Assembly (NCBI RefSeq): GCF_003807585.1
Contig: NZ_RMBX01000018.1
Span: 18,105-82,104 of the forward strand
Origin: Chitinophaga barathri
GTDB lineage: Bacteria; Bacteroidota; Bacteroidia; Chitinophagales; Chitinophagaceae
Reading direction: 5' to 3'
Length of the DNA stretch: 64,000 nt
Shown here: piece by piece, positions 19,133 through 28,287 of the stretch
Layout of the letters: the number at the start of each line of letters is the position of its first letter
Position numbering within the stretch: the stretch's first letter is position 1
Made by a program: the position numbers and the translations under genes
Notes under the pieces: generated by a model
Told to the model about the DNA's origin: nothing
Databases searched by the model: none
What the model saw: the letters and a program-made list of their open reading frames with translations, nothing else

Positions 19133-20191
19133 ATGTCCAATCGATTTTGGGAATTATTAGGGCTTTACTGGCGAAACGAGATTTCGAAGGAAGAGATGGC
19201 CGAGCTGGAGCAACTGTTGCTGGAGCACCCGGAAGCCTGGTTGAAATCCGGCCAGCTGAACCAGCTTTCTTTTACAAAGAAACCTGTAATGGATGAGGCT
19301 GCCGCTGAAAGTCTGGCCGATAACGTATTAGAACGGATAGCCGCAATGGATGCGGACGCCGCTCTTCCGGCGCCACCTCCGAAAAGGCGGCCGGCCGGGA
19401 AACTGTGGATAGCGGCCTGCTGCCTGCTGCTGGTTGCCGGCGGGATTTATTTTTCCGGCATCCTGTCTCCCGCTGAACTGAAAGTGGTGACCACCGATGC
19501 CGGCATGAAAACGCGCATCCGCCTGTCCGACGGCACCATGATGTGGCTCAATGCCGGCAGTACGGTAAAATATCCGCAGAAGTTCGGGAAAACGGCGCGT
19601 GAAGTGTACCTGAGCGGAGAAGCCTATTTTGATGTGACGCAGGATGCGAACCGGCCTTTCATTATTCATACCGACAAAATGAATATCAGGGTATTGGGCA
19701 CTTCTTTTAACGTACGTTCTTACAAAGATGAAAAATTCTCGGAAACAGCATTGATATCCGGCGCGGTGGAAGTAACGGTACAGGAAGCAGGCGCTGTGCG
19801 CAGGGTATTGCTGAAACCCAGGGAAAAGCTGGTGGTGCGGGAACCGGCGGATGTAAAAACAAAAGGCGGGAAAGACAAAACGGCTGGCGAACCTCAAAAC
19901 GTCATTGAACAAACAAAGATATCGGTAGTGCCTTCGCCGGACAGCAGCCTGGTGATTGAAACCGCCTGGCTGAGCAACCAGCTGATATTTCAGAACGAAA
20001 CAATGGAATCCATCTCACGGCGTATGGAACGCTGGTATGGAACAACGATCATAATTGAAAAACCTGAGCTTTCCACGTTGAGGTTCAGCGGCCGGGCAGA
20101 CAATTTACCGCTGGAAAAATTGCTGTCTGTATTAAGAGAGATCCAGCCGTTTGAATATACCGTACAGGGCGATACAGTAATTATAAGATGA
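19133..20191 (+). CDS. FecR-type anti-sigma factor
   Basis: 352-residue inner-membrane signal relay. A short cytoplasmic domain (1-85), one membrane helix (LWIAACCLLLVAGGIYFSGI, about 91-110), a periplasmic FecR domain (about 120-215, with GEAYFDV and VLGTSFNVRSY) and a C-terminal STN-like DUF4974 domain (about 285-352) are all visible. It should pass receptor occupancy to the sigma factor encoded 77 bp upstream. Confidence 0.92.
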   Translation: MSNRFWELLGLYWRNEISKEEMAELEQLLLEHPEAWLKSGQLNQLSFTKKPVMDEAAAESLADNVLERIAAMDADAALPAPPPKRRPAGKLWIAACCLLLVAGGIYFSGILSPAELKVVTTDAGMKTRIRLSDGTMMWLNAGSTVKYPQKFGKTAREVYLSGEAYFDVTQDANRPFIIHTDKMNIRVLGTSFNVRSYKDEKFSETALISGAVEVTVQEAGAVRRVLLKPREKLVVREPADVKTKGGKDKTAGEPQNVIEQTKISVVPSPDSSLVIETAWLSNQLIFQNETMESISRRMERWYGTTIIIEKPELSTLRFSGRADNLPLEKLLSVLREIQPFEYTVQGDTVIIR

Positions 20192-20356
20192 CCCTGCACG
20201 TGTGAACAACCAGAAGAAAAACTTAATCTAAATACGGATGATATTCTACGTCAGTAAAATCAGGGGAAGCCCTGCAGGGAAAGGTATGCCCTGACAAGTT
20301 CATTGAACTGCGAAAGATCATTCTTTCCGCATATTTATCAGCACCCAACTACAGTT

Positions 20357-23300
20357 ATGAAAAAATCTACTACTTTCCTCTTCCGCGTACCGGCCGGGCA
20401 CATCCGCCAGCTCATGCACCAGGTGAAATTTACAGCGGTGCTGCTGCTGTTGTTCTTCAACGCTTCTGCCGCCGGTTATTCCCAAACGACGCTCTCCGTT
20501 TCTTTTTCCAAAACAGAAGTGGAAAAAGTTTTCCAGTACCTGGAAAAGAAAACGGGCTACGTATTTTATTACAGCAATAACGAAGTGGAGCAGCTGCCTA
20601 AGCTGAGCCTCCGGATGGAAAATGCCCCTTTCTCCCGGATACTGGATTCCATTGCGGGTATCACCGGGTTGCACTACGTGATCGTGGACAGCAAAATGGT
20701 GGTGTTCAAAAAATCGCCCGCACAGGCCCGCGCGCAAAAAGTAACAGGCAGGGTAATTGATGAGAACGGCAACCCGCTGCCTAATATCACCGTGCAGATC
20801 AAAGGCACGATGACGGGCGCGCTGACGAAGGAAGACGGTACTTTTACGCTGGACGTTCCCACAGGCGCCGTGCTCGTAATATCCGCAATAGGTTACCTGA
20901 AACAGGAAATAGCCGTGGAGGGACGCACCACGCTGGATGTTCGCCTGAAACAGGATGTAGCCGGCCTGAACGAAGTAGTGGTAGTGGGTTACGGCACACA
21001 GGAAAAACATAAACTCACCAGCGCCGTTGCCACCGTGAGCGGGGCTGAGCTGAACAAACGCGTGGCCACCAACCCCGTGAGCCTGCTGCAGGGGCAATTG
21101 CCCGGCCTGCAGGTAACGCAGGGCTCGGGGGAACCGGGCAATGAAAACCTGCTGCTGCGCATCCGCGGCGTCAGTACCTTCAGCGGCGCGGGCAATGATC
21201 CGCTCGTGATCGTGGACGGGCTGCCCGGCAGCATGAGCGTGCTGAACCCTAACGACATTGAATCCGTGTCCGTATTAAAAGACGCTGCTTCGGCGGCCAT
21301 CTACGGTTCCCGTGGCGCGAACGGTGTGATCGTCGTAAAAACAAAAAAAGGAAGGGGCACGGGCTTTTCGCTGGAGTATGGTTATAACCTCGGCATCTCC
21401 CAGGCCACCAAGATCCCGGAAACCATTACGAACTCCGCCGAATTTATGGAGCTATACAACGAAGCGCGTACCAACTCCGGCCTGGCGCCGCTATACACAC
21501 AGCAGCAGATAGACCTCTACCGGAACGCCACCGACCGTGTAAAATACCCCAATCATAACTGGCTGGACGATCTGTTCCGCACAGCTTACACACAGAATCA
21601 TTACCTGAACATGAGCGGCGGGCGCGAGAACGTCGGTTATAGCCTGGGCATTGGTGTGAACCTGCAACCGGGCGTGATGATCGGCTTCGACTATAAAAAA
21701 TATACGCTGGACCTGGGGCTGAGCTCCAAAGTGAACAAACGCGTGACGCTGGGCACAAACATCCAGTTCCGCTATGGCAACCGCAAATTCCCTCCACAGG
21801 GTGCCGGGGATATGTTCCTCTCCACGCTCGCACAGTCGCCGCTATACCCGCCCCGCGCACCCGATGGCCGCTGGATCAAACGGGCATATAACAACGAGCA
21901 GGGAAACAAAAATACGGTGGCCATCGTCGGGGAAGACGTGATCGTCCGTTCAAACGACTATTACGCCCAGGGCAACCTTTCCGTTGATGTGGATATCATA
22001 GACGGACTGAAATGGGAAAACAGGGCGGGGATGAACTATAATTCAATCCGCAACAACGACTTCAGGCCCACCGTACCCACTTTTTTTTATAACGACATGA
22101 GCCCCGCCGGCCTGCTGGATGTAGGTACACCCGGCCTTAACATCAGCGACCGCGGGAATATCTATACGGTTTATTACAGCCAGTTTACCTACAAAAAAAG
22201 TTTCGGTGTACACAATCTGAACGCGCTGGCCGGCTACCAGCAGGAACATAACAAAGCCGAAGAATTAAATGCCAGCCGTAATCAATTCCCCACAAACCTG
22301 CTGCGTGAGCTGAACGCCGGCCCGGCAGACGGGCAGACGAACAGCGGCACTTCCAGCGAATGGGGCATCCGGTCCTTCTACGGCAATGCCAATTATGATT
22401 ACAAAGACAAATACCTGTTCGGCGGAAGCCTGCGGTACGACGGTACTTCCCGTCTTCCTTCAGACAGCCGCTGGGGTCTCTTTTATTCTTTCTCCGGCGC
22501 ATGGCGTGTGTCTGAGGAAAATTTCCTCAAAAATGTACCCTGGCTGAATGACCTGAAGCTCCGTGCTTCCTGGGGAGAACTGGGCAACCAGAACATTGGT
22601 AACTACCCTTACCAGGCTACGCTGGACAGCCGGCCATATGTATTCGGCGGCACTATTTCGAACGGCTTTTCCGCCAGCTCGCTCACGGATCCGAACCTTA
22701 CCTGGGAAACCACCCGTGTACTGGATATCGGCATCAACCTGACCGTTTTTGACAACCGGCTCAATTTCACCGCGGACTGGTTCAACAAATATACTTTCGA
22801 CATCCTGAGAAGTTCCCAGGTGCCTTTATGGCTGGGGCTGAACGCACCCACCATCAACAACGGGGCTGTGCGCAACAAAGGATTTGAGTTTAATATCCAG
22901 TACAACGACCGCATCGGCAAAGATTTCAGCTACAACATCAGCGCGAACCTGCAAACGTATAAGAACACGCTGGAAGAATTCGGCAAACGCGAGATCGGCG
23001 GAACCACGATCCGCGAGGAAGGGCATGAACTGGACGGTTATTATCTCTATGAATGGGGCGGCATCTTCCAGTCCACCGAAGACATTTCCAAATGGCCTAA
23101 ACAACCCGTAACGCCCACGCCGGGCGATCTTAAGATCAACGATGTAAAGGCGGACAACAAGATCGACGATCAGGACCGCACTTATGTAAAAGGAAAATAC
23201 CCCGCATTCCAGTATGCGTTTAACCTGGGGCTGAACTGGCGTGATTTTGATCTGAGCGCACAATTCTATGGCTCGCAGGGGCAGAAGATCTATGTGAACG

Positions 23301-23680
23301 GCTGGGGCATTGAGCCCTTCAGGCAGGGCTCCGTACCTACCACGGCCTGGCGGAACCGCTGGACGCCCACCAATCCTACTAACGAGATGCCGAAGATATA
23401 TGTAGCGGATTCATACGCGCCCGTACAGAATTATGCGTCCACTTATTTCCTGAAAGACGCATCGTTCATACGCCTGCGCAACCTGCAGCTGGGTTATAAC
23501 ATGCCGCAGGCGATGATCAGCCGGGTGGGCCTGAAGTCCCTCCGTTTATACGCCAGCGCGGACAATGTATTTACCATCAGCAAGTACCCCGGCCTCGATC
23601 CCGAGCGCACCGGCGATGGCAATTACGTTACCTATCCGCAAACCAAAACATTCACTTTCGGCGCCATGGTCCGCTTTTAA
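20357..23680 (+). CDS. SusC/RagA-type TonB-dependent receptor with STN signalling domain
   Basis: 1107-residue transducer-type receptor. After the signal peptide come an STN domain (about residues 43-120: TLSVSFSKTEVEKVFQYLEK), a carboxypeptidase-like sandwich (about 128-210, VTGRVIDENGNPLPN), a plug with LKDAASAAIYGSRGANG, and a barrel ending GAMVRF. The frame opens at 20303, but the ATG at 20357 (MKKSTTFLF) gives a conventional signal peptide. The STN domain should contact the FecR encoded upstream. Confidence 0.94.
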   Translation: MKKSTTFLFRVPAGHIRQLMHQVKFTAVLLLLFFNASAAGYSQTTLSVSFSKTEVEKVFQYLEKKTGYVFYYSNNEVEQLPKLSLRMENAPFSRILDSIAGITGLHYVIVDSKMVVFKKSPAQARAQKVTGRVIDENGNPLPNITVQIKGTMTGALTKEDGTFTLDVPTGAVLVISAIGYLKQEIAVEGRTTLDVRLKQDVAGLNEVVVVGYGTQEKHKLTSAVATVSGAELNKRVATNPVSLLQGQLPGLQVTQGSGEPGNENLLLRIRGVSTFSGAGNDPLVIVDGLPGSMSVLNPNDIESVSVLKDAASAAIYGSRGANGVIVVKTKKGRGTGFSLEYGYNLGISQATKIPETITNSAEFMELYNEARTNSGLAPLYTQQQIDLYRNATDRVKYPNHNWLDDLFRTAYTQNHYLNMSGGRENVGYSLGIGVNLQPGVMIGFDYKKYTLDLGLSSKVNKRVTLGTNIQFRYGNRKFPPQGAGDMFLSTLAQSPLYPPRAPDGRWIKRAYNNEQGNKNTVAIVGEDVIVRSNDYYAQGNLSVDVDIIDGLKWENRAGMNYNSIRNNDFRPTVPTFFYNDMSPAGLLDVGTPGLNISDRGNIYTVYYSQFTYKKSFGVHNLNALAGYQQEHNKAEELNASRNQFPTNLLRELNAGPADGQTNSGTSSEWGIRSFYGNANYDYKDKYLFGGSLRYDGTSRLPSDSRWGLFYSFSGAWRVSEENFLKNVPWLNDLKLRASWGELGNQNIGNYPYQATLDSRPYVFGGTISNGFSASSLTDPNLTWETTRVLDIGINLTVFDNRLNFTADWFNKYTFDILRSSQVPLWLGLNAPTINNGAVRNKGFEFNIQYNDRIGKDFSYNISANLQTYKNTLEEFGKREIGGTTIREEGHELDGYYLYEWGGIFQSTEDISKWPKQPVTPTPGDLKINDVKADNKIDDQDRTYVKGKYPAFQYAFNLGLNWRDFDLSAQFYGSQGQKIYVNGWGIEPFRQGSVPTTAWRNRWTPTNPTNEMPKIYVADSYAPVQNYASTYFLKDASFIRLRNLQLGYNMPQAMISRVGLKSLRLYASADNVFTISKYPGLDPERTGDGNYVTYPQTKTFTFGAMVRF

Positions 23681-23704
23681 TTCAACCCGTCAAATTATCA
23701 GCAT

Positions 23705-25258
23705 ATGAAAAAGTATCAGCAATATCTCGTTCTGCTCCTGTGTTTTGCATTTACGGTGCTGCCGGGCTGCAAAAAGGGTTTTCTGGATGTTACGCCTCCT
23801 GACAGGTTATCGTCTGCCGTTTTCTGGAAAACGGAGGCCGACGCAGACCTGGCATTGACAGGCCTGTACAATTATCTTTACGCCGGTGGCGGCGGTTATG
23901 CCACATCTATGTTTACGGTATTCTCCTGGGATAATTTTACCGACGATTCTTACGGTCAATATAACTACGGCGGCGGCCAGGCCGCATTGTCCTCCGGTAT
24001 TACGCCGCAGTCCGGTGATTTTGTGTACAATTATTATCTCAATTGTTACAGGGCCATTGCGGCTTCCAACAATTTTCTCGCGAATGTGGAGAAGGTGCTG
24101 AGCGGTGACAAGCTGGCCCGTTACAAAGGAGAAGCGCATTTTATCCGGGCCTTCAATTATTTTTGGCTCGCCCAGCTATATGGCAATACGGTCATCACCA
24201 CGGATGATCCTTTTACCGAGGATTTCAGCGCGGTGAAAGCAAAATCCACGAAAGCCGAGGTATTGGCGCTGGTGGAATCAGACCTGGATGCGGCCATTGC
24301 AGTACTGCCGGATGTTGCTTATGGGGACGGGCATGCCACCAAAACTACTGCACAGGGATACAAAGTGCGCGCGCTGCTGTTCCAGAAAAAGTACCCGGAA
24401 GCCGCCGCGCTGGCGCAGCAAATCATCACAGGCAAAAAGTACATCCTATATGCGAACTATGCGGGGAATTTTCACAAACCCGACCAGAACAACAGCAAAG
24501 AGATCATGTTTTCCGTGAAATACCTGCGCCCGAACATCCTGCATCAGGATGTGGCCGTAGCAGTGCATCTGCAACGCTGGAAGGGCGAGCTGGCCACACA
24601 GGACCTGATCGATGAATATGAAGCGGCGGATGGAAAAGATACCGCGTCTTCAGCCGTATATGTAAAAGGCAAACCGTATGAGAACCGTGATCCGCGTATG
24701 CGCATGACCTTCTTTTTCCCGGGGGATACCAAAACGCAGGGCTGGCCGTTCACAGGCGCGCTCGCCGTGGCTACGCCGGGGAAAGACAGCTGGCTGGAAG
24801 GATATTACGCGGTGAAAAAATGGCTGGATCCCTCGCTGGTAGACCCTGACTACGGCACCATAGATGACGGTGATTTTGTATTGCTTCGTTATGCGGACGT
24901 GCTGCTGATGTACGCCGAAGCGCAGAATGAAGCAGCAGGCCCGGACGCCGGTGTATACAGTGCCATGAAGGAAGTGAGGAACCGGGTGAATATGCCGGAC
25001 CTTCCCGCCGGCCTGGACAAGGATGCCATGCGTGCGCGCATCCGGCATGAAAGGAGAGTGGAATTTGCCCTGGAAGGCCTGCGTTACTTCGACCTGAGAA
25101 GGTGGGGCATAGCGCGGGAAAAACTGAACGGCTTCGTAAAGAATCCACGGGAGCCGAACATCAAAACAAAATATGAAGCGCATTACGATCTGTGGCCTAT
25201 TCCACAGACGGAGATAGACCGGAATGCGCCGGTGCTGGAGCAGAATCCTGATTATTGA
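23705..25258 (+). CDS. SusD/RagB-family surface lipoprotein
   Basis: 517-residue lipoprotein, 24 bp after its SusC. Lipobox FTVLPGC (Cys near 22); family signature GEAHFIRAFNYFWLAQLYG; C-terminal RMRHERRVEFALEGLRYFDLRRWG and the LWPIPQTEIDRN...NPDY tail are typical. Followed by a strong terminator. Confidence 0.94.
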   Translation: MKKYQQYLVLLLCFAFTVLPGCKKGFLDVTPPDRLSSAVFWKTEADADLALTGLYNYLYAGGGGYATSMFTVFSWDNFTDDSYGQYNYGGGQAALSSGITPQSGDFVYNYYLNCYRAIAASNNFLANVEKVLSGDKLARYKGEAHFIRAFNYFWLAQLYGNTVITTDDPFTEDFSAVKAKSTKAEVLALVESDLDAAIAVLPDVAYGDGHATKTTAQGYKVRALLFQKKYPEAAALAQQIITGKKYILYANYAGNFHKPDQNNSKEIMFSVKYLRPNILHQDVAVAVHLQRWKGELATQDLIDEYEAADGKDTASSAVYVKGKPYENRDPRMRMTFFFPGDTKTQGWPFTGALAVATPGKDSWLEGYYAVKKWLDPSLVDPDYGTIDDGDFVLLRYADVLLMYAEAQNEAAGPDAGVYSAMKEVRNRVNMPDLPAGLDKDAMRARIRHERRVEFALEGLRYFDLRRWGIAREKLNGFVKNPREPNIKTKYEAHYDLWPIPQTEIDRNAPVLEQNPDY

Positions 25259-25299
25259 TAACCCCGGTATTTTTTAGGAAAGGAGAGTAGTTTGAAAAG

Positions 25300-25324
25300 G
25301 GCCGGCTTTTGCCGGTCTTTTTTT
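25300..25324 (+). terminator. Intrinsic terminator of the second sigma/FecR/SusCD locus
   Basis: GGCCGGC (25300-25306), loop TTTT, GCCGGTC (25311-25317), then seven T. It lies 42 bp after the SusD stop. Confidence 0.8.
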
Positions 25325-25522
25325 ATCCGGAAAATACATGACTGCATCTTCGCGGGAAGACGAGGAAATTGTTTGGCACACATTGTATGGTGTAAATCTT
25401 CGACACGGTGTTGGCGAGCAGGTTCGTATCTAATGTATGGCACCGCTTGATAGGGGCTTGAGCCAGGTTGAGAACAAAGGTGTTTTAGTAGATTAACACA
25501 CCGCCACCGGTGTATATAAACA

Positions 25523-25550
25523 AAAAAGGCTGCTATTAAGCAACCTTTTT
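25523..25550 (-). terminator. Intrinsic terminator of tRNA-Glu
   Basis: Twelve-pair stem (25523-25534 with 25539-25550, one G-U pair) around a 4-nt loop. On the minus strand it begins five bases after the tRNA 3' end, and the stem closes in a T run. Confidence 0.8.
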
Positions 25551-25554
25551 GTTG

Positions 25555-25626
25555 TACCGCGTACGGGAGTCGAACCCGTCATTCCTCCGTGAAAGGGAGG
25601 CGTCTTAGCCGATTGACCAACGCGGC
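25555..25626 (-). tRNA. tRNA-Glu (anticodon TTC)
   Basis: 72 nt folding into a full cloverleaf. Acceptor GCCGCGT pairs with ACGCGGT (first pair G-U), with discriminator A. The anticodon stem-loop is CCTCC-CTTTCAC-GGAGG, giving anticodon TTC for Glu; the T arm contains GGGTTCGACTCCC. The CCA end is not encoded. Confidence 0.95.
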
Positions 25627-25646
25627 ATTGGTCATTTTTGGGATGG

Positions 25647-25677
25647 CAAAGGTAGGTATTTCATCCACAAATCCAAA
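25647..25677 (-). promoter_or_regulatory. Promoter of tRNA-Glu
   Basis: On the minus strand TTTG (25677-25674), 19-nt spacer, TACCTTTG (25654-25647): a full match to the Bacteroidota TTTG/TAnnTTTG promoter, about 20 bp before the tRNA 5' end. Confidence 0.65.
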
Positions 25678-25693
25678 AATTTCTGCGGAGATT

Positions 25694-26062
25694 TTATTGA
25701 ACCGCAATCACTTGCTCTTTTTTCCTGTGCATGTTCCCCCAGTCGGACATACACTGCAGCATCGGTTCCGTGGAATGCCCCAGTTCCGTCAGCTCATATT
25801 CCACCCGCGGCGGCACCTCCGGGAAAACATTTCTTCTCACCAGTCCATGCTCCTCCAGCTCCCGCAGCTGCGCCACCAGCATCCGCTCTGAAACGCCCGG
25901 GATTGTTTTCCGCAACTCGTTGTACCGCATCTTCCCCTCCAGGAGGCTAAATAATATCGTCGGTTTCCACCTGCCGCCGATCACATTCAGGGCATAAGCC
26001 ATCCCGCAGTTGCGGAGAATGCTGGCTTCGTTCCGGGCGTTTGTAGAGTCCTGTTTACGCAT
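25694..26062 (-). CDS. HxlR-family winged-helix transcriptional regulator
   Basis: 122-residue regulator with the HxlR signature: CGMAYALNVIGGRWKPTILFSLLEG (conserved Cys19), then the recognition helix and wing SERMLVAQLRELEEHGLVRR. I start it at the ATG complementary to 26060-26062. The frame opens at 26146, but that would overlap the divergent SDR gene and the operator-like repeat, which abuts the chosen start codon. Divergent from the SDR gene it probably represses. Confidence 0.88.
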   Translation of the reverse strand: MRKQDSTNARNEASILRNCGMAYALNVIGGRWKPTILFSLLEGKMRYNELRKTIPGVSERMLVAQLRELEEHGLVRRNVFPEVPPRVEYELTELGHSTEPMLQCMSDWGNMHRKKEQVIAVQ

Positions 26063-26086
26063 ACTTACCTTTTTGTTAGTACTTAA
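26062..26086 (+). promoter_or_regulatory. Candidate HxlR operator, copy 2
   Basis: TACTTAC (26062-26068), 11 nt (CTTTTTGTTAG), TACTTAA (26080-26086). It matches copy 1 at 7453-7477 in both half-sites, spacer length and the TTTTTG core. It touches the regulator's start codon and lies 50 bp before the SDR start. Confidence 0.6.
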
Positions 26087-26136
26087 CAATTTTAGCTGTA
26101 CCGGCAAAATTAATACTTCTAATTTACTTTTGAGCC

Positions 26137-26877
26137 ATGAAAACATTACACCAAAAAACAGCCCTCGTTACGGGCGGCAGCCGCGGCATCGGGGCGGCCA
26201 TAGCCAAAAGACTGGCAAAAGAAGGCGCAAACGTGGCCATCACTTACAATGCTTCCGCGGAGAAGGCAACAGCCGTAGTGAAAGAAATAGAGGCTTTCGG
26301 GGTAAAAGGCCTTGCTATTAAGGCAGATAGTGCTGATCCTCAGTCGGTTATAGCTTCAGTGGATCGCACTGCCAGTGAGCTCGGCGGGCTGGATATTATC
26401 GTGAACAACGCCGGGATAGCTTTTTACAAAGACATTACTGAGTTTTCCCTGGAAGATTTTGATCTCATAACAGCGGTAAACATACGCGCGGTATTTGCAG
26501 GCTCAAAGGCCGCACTGGCCTATATGGGCAAAGGCGGAAGGATCATCAATATCGGCAGTTGCCAGGCGGAAAGAATGCCCACCCCCGGTGGCGCCCTCTA
26601 TGCCATGAGCAAAAGCGCCCTCGTGGGGCTTACAAAAGGGATGGCCCGGGACCTCGGCCCGAAGGGCATTACGGTGAACGCCGTGCACCCCGGTCCCATC
26701 GATACGGATATGAACCCGGCGGACGGTCCGCATGCGGATTATGAGCGTTCAATTATGGCCATTCCGGAGTTCGGGACGGGGGACGATATCGCCGCCATGG
26801 TGGCTTATCTGGCGGGTCCTGAAAGCAGGTACGTGACGGGGGCCGGTTTTGTAGTGGATGGCGGCACGAATATTTAA
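26137..26877 (+). CDS. Short-chain dehydrogenase/reductase (SDR)
   Basis: 246-residue cytoplasmic NAD(P)H-dependent oxidoreductase of the classical SDR family. Cofactor motif TGGSRGIG (residues 12-19), NNAG, active-site Tyr155 and Lys159 in YAMSK, then the PGPIDTDM segment. It resembles FabG-like 3-oxoacyl reductases, but in a divergon with HxlR it more likely reduces reactive carbonyls; the substrate is not readable. A possible TACTTTTG box (26125-26132) lies only five bases before the ATG. Confidence 0.92.
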   Translation: MKTLHQKTALVTGGSRGIGAAIAKRLAKEGANVAITYNASAEKATAVVKEIEAFGVKGLAIKADSADPQSVIASVDRTASELGGLDIIVNNAGIAFYKDITEFSLEDFDLITAVNIRAVFAGSKAALAYMGKGGRIINIGSCQAERMPTPGGALYAMSKSALVGLTKGMARDLGPKGITVNAVHPGPIDTDMNPADGPHADYERSIMAIPEFGTGDDIAAMVAYLAGPESRYVTGAGFVVDGGTNI

Positions 26878-27019
26878 CAATACAATAGGGTTTTCAAAGG
26901 GTAATATATTTTATTTACCGGGATATTTTGTCTAGTATTACAGGGAATGCCAACTGTGTTTAACAGATGACGAACTGAATTCATCATTTCTACTCACGCC
27001 GGCCTGTAATACCTACATA

Positions 27020-28114
27020 ATGCCTAAAGTTTCTTTTAACAACAAAAACGCCTTGTTCTTCCCGTCCTTAAAAGCGTCGGTAGAAGAGTATTTTAAATCG
27101 AATAACGTGCAAAAAACGGGTAACCTGCACCTGTATCTGAAAACGATCGTGCTGATCCCCGCCGCCATAATTCTGTATGTGTGCCTGCTCACACTCCCGC
27201 TGCATGCCGCGGCAGGCATCCTTATGAGTTGCCTTCTCGGTTTTACCCTGGCCTGTATCGGCTTTAATGTGATGCACGACGCCTGCCACGGCAGCTACTC
27301 AAACAAAGGTTGGGTGAACGATGCGCTGGGCCTTACGCTCAACGCCCTGGGAGGGAACGCTTTTATCTGGAAACAAAAACACAACATCATCCATCACACC
27401 TACACGAATGTGGACGGGGTGGACGATGATATCGCCAAAAGCCCGCTGATGCGCCAGTGCAGTACCCAGCAATGGGTGCCTATGCACCGTATCCAGCATT
27501 TTTACGTGATATTGATATACGGAATTTCCTCTTTTGCCTGGGTATTTATCATGGACTTCGTGAAATACTTTTCCAGCAAAGTATACAGGACCCCGTTGCA
27601 GAAAATGAAACTGCAGGACCATCTTGTGTTCTGGGGCAGCAAAGTATTGTATGTTCTTTTTTACATCGTATTGCCTATCCTGCTGGTAGGTACGCAGGCC
27701 TGGGTGGTTGGTTTTATCGCCATGCACCTTGTAATGGGCTTTACCCTGGCTATCGTGTTCCAGCTGGCGCACGTAGTGGAGGAAACTACTTTTGAAGTAG
27801 TGGGAGAAGATGACAAAATGATCGAAAACGAATGGGCGATACACCAGATCAAAACCACGGCGAACTTCGCACCCGAGGATAAAGTGGTATCCTGGTTCGT
27901 AGGCGGGCTCAACTACCAGGTGGAGCATCACCTGTTCCCCCGCATCAGCCACGTACATTATCCGGCCCTCAGCAAGATCGTGGAAGCCAAGTGTAAAGAG
28001 TTCGGGTTGCAGTACAACAGTATGCCGACCATGACCAGCGCGGTACGTTCACACTTCAGGTTTATGCGTATGCTCGGTATGAAACCAGCTACAGCCGCAG
28101 TGCCTGCCGTTTAA
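27020..28114 (+). CDS. Membrane fatty-acid desaturase
   Basis: 364-residue integral-membrane di-iron desaturase acting on acyl lipids. The three histidine boxes are present: H86-DAC-H90, H121-NII-HH (125-126) and QVE-H303-H304. Hydrophobic segments near 40-80 and 165-235 fit the usual four-helix topology. The QxxHH third box is typical of front-end (delta-5/delta-6-like) and bacterial DesA3-like enzymes; position specificity is not readable. Monocistronic, with a terminator at 28144. Confidence 0.92.
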   Translation: MPKVSFNNKNALFFPSLKASVEEYFKSNNVQKTGNLHLYLKTIVLIPAAIILYVCLLTLPLHAAAGILMSCLLGFTLACIGFNVMHDACHGSYSNKGWVNDALGLTLNALGGNAFIWKQKHNIIHHTYTNVDGVDDDIAKSPLMRQCSTQQWVPMHRIQHFYVILIYGISSFAWVFIMDFVKYFSSKVYRTPLQKMKLQDHLVFWGSKVLYVLFYIVLPILLVGTQAWVVGFIAMHLVMGFTLAIVFQLAHVVEETTFEVVGEDDKMIENEWAIHQIKTTANFAPEDKVVSWFVGGLNYQVEHHLFPRISHVHYPALSKIVEAKCKEFGLQYNSMPTMTSAVRSHFRFMRMLGMKPATAAVPAV

Positions 28115-28143
28115 AAATATAATCATCTCAGGTAACGGAATTC

Positions 28144-28173
28144 AAAAGCCGCTCTTACGGGAGCGGCTTTTTT
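28144..28173 (+). terminator. Intrinsic terminator of the desaturase gene
   Basis: AAAAGCCGCTC (28144-28154), six-base loop, GAGCGGCTTTT (28161-28171), ending in six T. Confidence 0.85.
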
Positions 28174-28178
28174 CAATG

Positions 28179-28282
28179 TCTCAGCGTGATGGAGTCGCTA
28201 TCATTAATCTACACATCACTTATTTAGTTGGAGCGTACAGGTTTGTCTCAGCCTGGAATTGCTATCATAAATCTGCACATTA
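28179..28282. repeat. Imperfect direct repeat of about 40 bp
   Basis: GTCTCAGC followed within 20 bp by GCTATCAT-AATCT-CACAT occurs at 28179-28218 and again at 28245-28282, 66 bp apart. Both copies sit between the desaturase terminator and the orphan FecR stop. Function unknown. Confidence 0.5.
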
Positions 28283-28287
28283 GGTTT

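Noticed and set aside
25555..25626. tRNA-Glu as an attachment site for an integrated element
   Set aside because: No integrase gene and no duplicated 3' tRNA fragment are visible on either side in the window.
26900..26919. GGTAA-N10-TTACC as an operator for the desaturase gene
   Set aside because: Arms are only five bases long in AT-rich DNA, so it is close to chance expectation.
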